From Rhabdophis nuchalis (taxonomy: Eukaryota > Chordata > Lepidosauria > Squamata > Natricidae): a stretch of DNA of 64,000 nucleotides. Positions 58,343-64,000 of this stretch are shown here, piece by piece (position 1 is the stretch's first letter; each line of letters begins with the position of its first letter). A program made the translations under genes and the position numbers. Where the stretch lies: positions 27,593,119 through 27,657,118 of the forward strand of contig CM077648.1 of assembly GCA_039707465.1 (NCBI GenBank). Direction: 5' to 3'. The notes beneath the pieces are model-generated. The model saw nothing but the letters and a program-made list of their open reading frames with translations. It did not search any database and had not been told where the DNA came from.

Positions 58343-58741
58343 ACATATTTTTTGGAGTATAAGATGCACCCTTTTCCCTCAAAACAAAGGCTGAAAATCT
58401 GGGTGCATCTTATACCCTGAATACAGCAATTTTCTATCTCCTGAAACCCTGCCCCCTTCACCAAAATGGCCATGCAGAGCCTTTAGGAGCCTTGCAGAAT
58501 GCTCCTGGAGGCTACGGAGGGCTGAAATGAGCGAAAAACGGGAGTTTTCGGCTTGTTTCTGCCCCACCCCCCAGGAACACTCTACAAGCCTCCTAAAGGC
58601 TATTCATGCCCCTTTTTTTGAAAAAAAATGGACCCATTTTTGCGAAAAACGGGTTGTTTTTAGAAGGTCTGCAGAGTGCAAACACTTTTTTTTAATTTGC
58701 CTCTTCAAAATGTTGGTGCGTCTTATACTCTAAAAAATACA
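58343..58741. mobile_element. Inverted-repeat DNA element (GGAGTATAAGATGCACC ends)
   Basis: The left end 'ttttttggagtataagatgc' and right end 'gtgcgtcttatactctaaaa' are inverted and similar to those at 7056-7537. A second inner 'ggtgcatcttataccctgaa' copy lies near the left end. The interior has the 'gccttgcagaatgctcctgg' core. TATAA sits on both sides, possibly the target duplication, inside the tail of the L2 remnant. Confidence 0.68.
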
Positions 58742-59124
58742 TATAAAATCAGTGTTTTGAATGAATTGATTAGTTGGCTGAACTGTTGGTTCATACTGAT
58801 CAAGAAACAGTAAATCTACAGGCTGAAAAGTAGCCAAAGGTTGCCAACGTTGAGTTCACCATGAGTTCACCAATAGCAATAATATTTATCACAAAAATAA
58901 ACATCAGAGAACTTTAAAACATGATTAATTACAAATATATTAACTATAGTATTTAATAATAAACAATATTTATTTAATAATAAATAACTAAAAAGTATCT
59001 CTTTGTTGTGATGTATTTTTCAATATTTGAATTTTTTTCACCTAGAGTCACATGATTAAAGTGGTATAAAAGTACTAATAATTAAGTAAATAATTAATTA
59101 CATTTCCAAGTTTGCCCTGATTTC
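58742..59124. other. Unannotated AT-rich sequence
   Basis: Nothing recognised. Confidence 0.45.
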
Positions 59125-59690
59125 CTGCACAGGAGGATTTACCTGTAATTTTCAAAACATATATAACTTACAAATTTTGGTCCAATTTCATCCACTTTTG
59201 GTTGCCATGCGGTAAAAAAGATGTTGAGACTATAGAAAGAGTGACAAGAAGAGCAACAAAGATGACTAGGGGACTGGAGACTAAAACATATGAAGAACGG
59301 TTGCAGGAACTAGGTATGTCTAGTTTAATAAAAAGAAGGACCAGGGGAGACATGATAGCAGTGTTCCAATATCTCAGGGATTGCCACAAAGAAAAGGGAG
59401 TCAAACTATTCTCCAAAGCACCTGAGGGCAGGACAAGAAGCAATGGATGGAAACTAATCAAGAGAGAGAAGCAACCTAAAAATAAGAATAAATTTCCTGA
59501 CAGAACAATTAATCAGTAGAACCACTTGCTTCCAGAAGTTGTGATGTTCCAATACTAGAGGTTTTTAAGAAGAGACTAGAAGCCATTTGTCTGAAATGGT
59601 ATAGGGTTTCCTGTCTGAGCAGGGGCTGGACTAGAAGACCTCCAAGGTCTCTTTCAACTCTGTTATTCTATTCTTTCTAGTGCAGGAAAT
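59125..59690 (+). mobile_element. CR1 LINE, 3' portion with ORF2 C-terminus
   Basis: Continuous from the C-terminal coding part to the CR1 terminus 'aaggtctctttcaactctgt' with 'tattctattcttt'. The blocks 'ccatttgtctgaaatggtat' and 'ggactagaagacctccaagg' match the other CR1 copies here. It is the longest CR1 copy in the window and 5'-truncated. Confidence 0.88.
59202..59519 (+). pseudogene. CR1 ORF2 C-terminal fragment
   Basis: About 106 codons: VETIERVTRRATKMTRGLE, YEERLQELGMSSL, RRTRGDMIAVFQYLRD and LFSKAPEGRTRSNGWKL. This is the conserved tail of CR1 ORF2, after the reverse-transcriptase domain. A stop after TINQ is followed by more CR1-like residues (NHLLPEVV), so the frame is truncated. 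It lies upstream of an intact CR1 3' UTR. Confidence 0.82.
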
Positions 59691-60187
59691 GCAAGCCAGG
59701 TACCTATGATGATAGAACGCTTTCTAATGATGCCATTTTTTTTAAAAAAGTCTCGTTGCTTAATGATGAAGCTGACTATCAGAAAAGTAAAATAGTCTGT
59801 CCGAACATCCAGCTTTGACCACTTTAGAAGAAGAGATTAACTTTAAGGAACTCCAGTTGTTTAACTACTTCAGGTTCATAAGCCTAATAGAATGTTAAAA
59901 CCATCTACCAATTGAACTTCCTCTGCATTATTGATGGATGGTTAGTCTGAGAATGCAGACAGCTGTAGCTGTATCTGGTTTTGGATTTTTCACTATTGCA
60001 AGACATAACAGCAAATACAGTTTATTCTCAGCAATAGGTACCTCTCTATTCTTTCATTTTATTTCATTTGTCAGGTTTCTCTTTTTACAGGTTAATGATT
60101 GTAGAGGAGACATTTATTGGCTGTGGCTGTTCATGGGAATTCCGGCTGAAGACAATTTGTTACTAGTCCTGCCACCAGGTGAACTGT
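59691..60187. other. Unannotated sequence
   Basis: No gene or repeat recognised. Confidence 0.45.
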
Positions 60188-60195
60188 CACCTTTC

Positions 60196-60601
60196 CAGGG
60201 ATGGGCTGCTGAGGATTTGCAGGGGTTTAGGAGAATCTCTAGCTAAGATTCTGTACAGTTCGGAGAACACCCAAAACCCATTCTAGCTGGCCCCGCCCTG
60301 CCAACCGCATCCCTCCCAGGAGTCCCCACGCAGCCCATTTTGGATGCAGGTAAGTGCAGGGCATGCAAGGAGACCCGGGGAAGGCAAAAAATGGGCCTAA
60401 TGGACGGTCCGGAAGGCCAGAAATGGGAGCCTGGGGAGCCCATTTTGGCTCTCCCAGAGGCTTGAGGAAAGCGCCCGGAGCCCAGCATGGGGAAAAATGC
60501 TCCCCACACCATGGTGCAGAAGGCTGACTATGCCATGCCCACAATGGCCACCCAGCAACTGGCAGAGAACCCCTTGCTAAAATTTTTGAAGCCCACCCCT
60601 G
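60196..60601. mobile_element. hAT-type element with perfect 8-bp target duplication (CAGNGGTGGG family)
   Basis: The left end CAGGGATGGGCTGCTGAGGA and right end 'ttttgaagcccacccctg' are inverted; CACCTTTC flanks at 60188-60195 and 60602-60609 are identical. The interior carries 'gacccggggaaggcaaaaaa' and 'ccgcccctgcc'-like GC-rich sequence. Open frames of 89-121 codons inside are not conserved. Confidence 0.9.
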
Positions 60602-60609
60602 CACCTTTC

Positions 60610-61444
60610 CATCACTGATGATGATCCTAAACTATTTGGACAGACTTGATCAGCTTCTCATTCTGCTGTTGCAGAAAGATGTTACTCCCTGAAGATCTGT
60701 CCTTCAGCAGAAGATGCAAGGAAACATGGAGAATGTGAAGGATAAAAGAAAGACAAAGAGATGAGCCTGCAGACAAATTGGAAGCAATGGCTAGCAGCTA
60801 CTAGCCTATATTAGAAGCTGTATTAGAGGTGAACCAAATACATTGAGGGTTTGAATTGGAAAGATTGGAAATTGGAAATTGGGAAAGTCAAATACAAGGC
60901 AAAACAAGAATAAAAAAGAATAGAATAGGTATTGGCTCAAAGAATACATATACAACTAATACATATAAATAATGTTGCTCTTATTTTAATATTATACACA
61001 CAAACACACACACACACACATATAATCATGCTGTATTATCAAATCTATAATCTCAACAATAGTTTTTTATATCTTCAAACTGAAATGAACCTAAAAAAAT
61101 TGTCTCACTATTATGTTTTACACAGACACTTTCTGATATATGACGCTGAAGTTTGTTTACATCATGGCAAAAGTAATGGAACACGTCCAATGGGCAAAGG
61201 TCCAGTTTTTTGACTGGTGGTAATAGAATGCAGCTGTTCTGGCCTATTTATGAATGGAGACAATTCATAATTCACATTTTGCTTATAAAGAAAGTGTGTT
61301 TAAATAATATTTGCCCTTTGAAATGAAGCCTTGTAAGTTTGCAAGCCAAGGTACTATAACCATCTCTCTGCTCCACTCTCTGGAGCATTCATCTGGTATT
61401 CAGAAGTGGAAGTCTCTTGAGGACAAGAAAATATTCCATCCTTC
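60610..61444. other. Unannotated AT-rich sequence with a short (CA)n
   Basis: A (CA)n tract lies at about 60998-61020. Nothing else is recognised. Confidence 0.45.
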
Positions 61445-62320
61445 AAGTTTTGTTTTTTTGTTTTTTTGTCAAACATGTACAAGATAAGTATAGGTATGAA
61501 CATAAGCATGAACAAAGGAAGTAAATACAGATAAATGGGGACAGTTAGACAGGGACAGTAGGCACACTGGTGTTCTTATGCATGCCCCCTTTACAGACCT
61601 CTTAAGCATGGGGTGAGGTCCATGTAAACAGTTTGAGATGGAAGCTGTGAGGGTTTGAGGCTGTAACAATGGGGTCAGGTAGAGCATTCCAGGCACTGAC
61701 TACTCTGTTGTTGAAGCCATATTTTCTGCAATCGAGTTTGAAACAGTTTACATTGAGTTTGTATCGATTGTTTGCCCATGTATTATTGTGGTTGAAGCTG
61801 AAGAAGTCATTGGCAGCCAAGATGTTGTTGCAGGCAATTTTGTGTACTATGCTTAGATCGAACTGCAGGTGGCACAGTTCCAGACTGACCCAAAATTTCA
61901 AGCCTGGTGACATAGGGAATTCTATTGTGAGTAGAGGAGTGGAGTACTCTTCTCCTGAAATACCTCTGAACCTGCTCAATCATGCAAATGTTGATATGCA
62001 GTGTAGGTTCTAGGCAGATGAGCTGTATTCAAGAATTGGTTGGGAAAAGTTTTGTATGCCCTAGTTAGCAATACAATGTTAACAGAGAAGAAGCTTCACA
62101 AAATTAGGTTAACTCTTAATGCTTTTTTGGCAAAGTTGTTACAGTGAGCTCAGGGGCTTAGATCGTTTGAGATGTGTACTCTAAGTCCTTGATAGAGTGA
62201 GGGTTGTCTATGAGATCATTTCTGCCCAACTTGTATTTCGTGTTCTGATTTTTATTGCCAATAGGTAGGACAGAGCATTTATTAGTTGAAATTTGGAGTT
62301 GCCAGTTGCAACTTACAAGT
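61445..62320 (-). mobile_element. Rex1/CR1-like LINE, 3' portion
   Basis: On the minus strand, reverse-transcriptase thumb-like residues (WQLQISTNKCSVLPIGNKN at about 62300-62244) are followed by LEPTLHINICMIEQVQRYFR and then the C-terminal block. The 3' UTR ends at the left in a CAAAAAAA-type tail (61450-61470). The clade is assigned from memory of the IEQVQRRFTRR and NRVVSAWNALP patterns and could be another CR1-superfamily branch. Several frameshifts. Confidence 0.6.
61602..61979 (-). pseudogene. LINE ORF2 C-terminal fragment (Rex1/CR1-like)
   Basis: A 125-codon frame contains FDLSIVHKIACNNILAANDF, then KLDCRKYGFNNRVVSAWNAL and SNPHSFHLKLFTW. These correspond to the last part of a LINE protein, where related proteins have a RSRLDxRKxxFSNRVV block. 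Residues before LTIEF belong to a shifted frame. Not functional. Confidence 0.65.
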
Positions 62321-63513
62321 TACAAACTGAAATATATAAACTATGCCTTGAAATTGGAAGTTTGGGAGGCTTTGATGGAAAGGAAAATAATTGGCCAAGC
62401 AATTATAATTTAATCATTTTAATTATCAAAACTTCTAATATTGGGGGGAAATAGTGCAACAGCAGAAAATTAATCAACGCCCTTGACAAGGTCAACATTA
62501 AAAAAGCATTGATGATCATCTTTGTTATGCAATACCTCGCAACTTAAGGTGCTAGTTGTTTTGTTGAATTCAGAGTTCTTATTTCTGCTTGTTCATTTTT
62601 CAGTTTACATATTTTAGGAACTGGAAAACAATGCCATTACTTGTATTTTAAAGCCAGACCTTTGTGTATCAGCAGTAAAATGGCAAAATCACCATCTAGA
62701 AATTGCATAAAGCTATTCATACTATTCCAAAATAATGATGGTGAACATCAAGAGCAGAGAATTGCTCCAAGAACTGGGGTCCTACAGATAGAAGTATATT
62801 TGTAGGATATTTGTCACATAACCTACAGACATTTTCAAAATTAGCGCTAATGCCATGGAATGGTTTCTCCATTAAGATCAGAATGGTACGATCAACCTCC
62901 CAAGTAAATCAGACAAGAAACCCAACAATATGAATGACTTATATTTAATTGTTAAGGCACCATTAAAAAGAATCTTGCAAGTCCTCCTGTCTCTTTTTAC
63001 CACTTGATGAGTTAGGGTCGATCCTTTTTAAGACCTTTTTTTCTTTGCCCGTTATTCAGCTGTGAGTTTCCCTCCTCCACCTTTTAATTGATCGTTCCCT
63101 AGCCAGCCTTTCTTCCCCTTGCCTGCCAAAGTCATTCTCACATAATATTATTGGTGCCTTTCCTGGTAGCTTTTAGGAAGTTAGTCAAAATGGAATTTTA
63201 AACAGAGCATTTCAGTAATATAACCAGTGATTCCTGTTCTTATTGTTGATCTGTATTACTTTGGTTTTGTGATTTGGATTGTATTTTGTTTTAATTCTGA
63301 AGTTCTCATTGTCACATAGTAACTACCAAAAATCATGGGTTTGCTGTGGAATAAAATTCAGACCAATCAATCAATATTTGAAATTCACTTCAAATTCTCA
63401 GTATGCTTTGGGAATTTTGGGAATTACAAACCACAACTGAAACTTATGCAAAAAATTGGTAAGTTAAAATGATAAGTTAAAACCTGGCAATTTTGTTGTG
63501 TTTGTTTGTGTGT
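62321..63513. other. Unannotated AT-rich sequence
   Basis: No gene or clear repeat. Confidence 0.45.
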
Positions 63514-63523
63514 GCATCATGAC

Positions 63524-63943
63524 AAAAACCCATCCCCTCAAACACAGAGATCATAAAAAAGGTGCTAGAATGCGCAGAAATGGATAAATTAATGATGGAA
63601 CTAAGGGATAGAGAGGAAACAGAGTATTATAAGATATCGAATAGGTAATATAATTGGCTCGAAAAGAGATGTAAAATTAATGCATAGTGAGTGTATAGAA
63701 AATATAACAAAAGGAGATGGTGTATATTCAGAAATCAATAGAGATGTAAGTGTTGTATATATGTTGTATATATGTTCTAAAAGTAATAATCATGAAACAA
63801 TGAGGTTTATGTATGAAACAATAGGCCATAGAATGGAAAAGTAGGCATTAAAAAAAAAGAATACCAATAGCAGAAAGGTGTAAAAGTGTAATTGTAATTT
63901 TAATGTTTAAAAATGCTGAATAAAAATGATATTTTTTAAAAAG
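63524..63943 (+). mobile_element. 5'-truncated L1 LINE with 10-bp target duplication
   Basis: Plus-strand translation from 63551 gives IIKKVLECAEMDKLMMELRD and REETEYYKISNR, a stop, then YNWLEKRCK, which is the C-terminal end of L1-type ORF2 as I recall it from squamates. An A-rich 3' UTR with AATAAA (63919-63924) follows. GCATCATGAC flanks at 63514-63523 and 63944-63953, identical. Severe 5' truncation, typical of L1 insertion. Confidence 0.8.
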
Positions 63944-64000
63944 GCATCATGACCTAGTGTAATTTCTACTCTGAACATTAAACCATAACAAGCACAGTCG

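Noticed and set aside
1..64000. CRISPR array, bacterial operons or riboswitches
   Set aside because: The repeat families are those of a vertebrate nuclear genome; no regularly spaced direct repeats or operon structure are present.

Overview
The window is a piece of a vertebrate nuclear genome, most probably a squamate reptile and likely a snake. The evidence is the repeat content: tRNA-headed SINEs of the Sauria type, young L2-clade LINEs, CR1, R4/Dong-like, Rex1/CR1-like and L1 LINE pieces, and many short hAT-type elements with 8-bp target duplications, all in an AT-rich intergenic or intronic background. I recognise no host protein-coding exon, tRNA, rRNA or CRISPR array. The longest open frames are either transposon-encoded or inside repeats.

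Layout. 1-9.5 kb: AT-rich DNA with a Sauria SINE (minus), several hAT-type elements (1966-2349, 3616-4494, 6537-6824, 9038-9294, possibly 9338-9445), two other inverted-repeat elements (5796-6051, about 7056-7537), a LINE 3'-end hairpin (7650-7700) and a GATGAGAAGCGAAA-type repeat. 10.9-12.8 kb: a decayed R4/Dong-like LINE split by a 5'-truncated L2. 14.5-17.3 kb: a hairpin MITE, a large composite microsatellite, two hAT-type elements and a CR1 3' end. 19.2-19.7 kb: a truncated L2. 20-36.5 kb: the repeat-poor part, holding only an old CR1 relic, two small hAT-type elements, one hairpin MITE, an L2-like relic and a 140-150-bp inverted repeat at 33.7-34.3 kb. 36.5-49.5 kb: repeat-rich again, with four truncated L2 copies, two adjacent hAT-type elements, a solo LTR with a 6-bp target duplication, a fold-back L2 end, a hairpin MITE and a Sauria SINE. 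50.7-54.05 kb: a nearly complete L2 on the minus strand whose ORF2 (endonuclease plus reverse transcriptase) is broken by only two frameshifts. 54-64 kb: CR1 pieces, two SINEs, an inverted-repeat element, a hAT-type element with a perfect target duplication, a Rex1/CR1-like LINE fragment and an L1 3' end with a 10-bp target duplication.

How the parts relate. The near-complete L2 at 50.7-54.05 kb represents the kind of element that produced the six shorter copies. Five of those are truncated within about 70 nt of the same point, so they look like a roughly 0.5-kb module. Several inverted-repeat families with different ends share a similar GC-rich internal core. I did not find a convincing new biological system. 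The best leads are the shared core, the clustered L2 truncations, the LINE 3'-end hairpin and the 33.7-34.3 kb inverted repeat.
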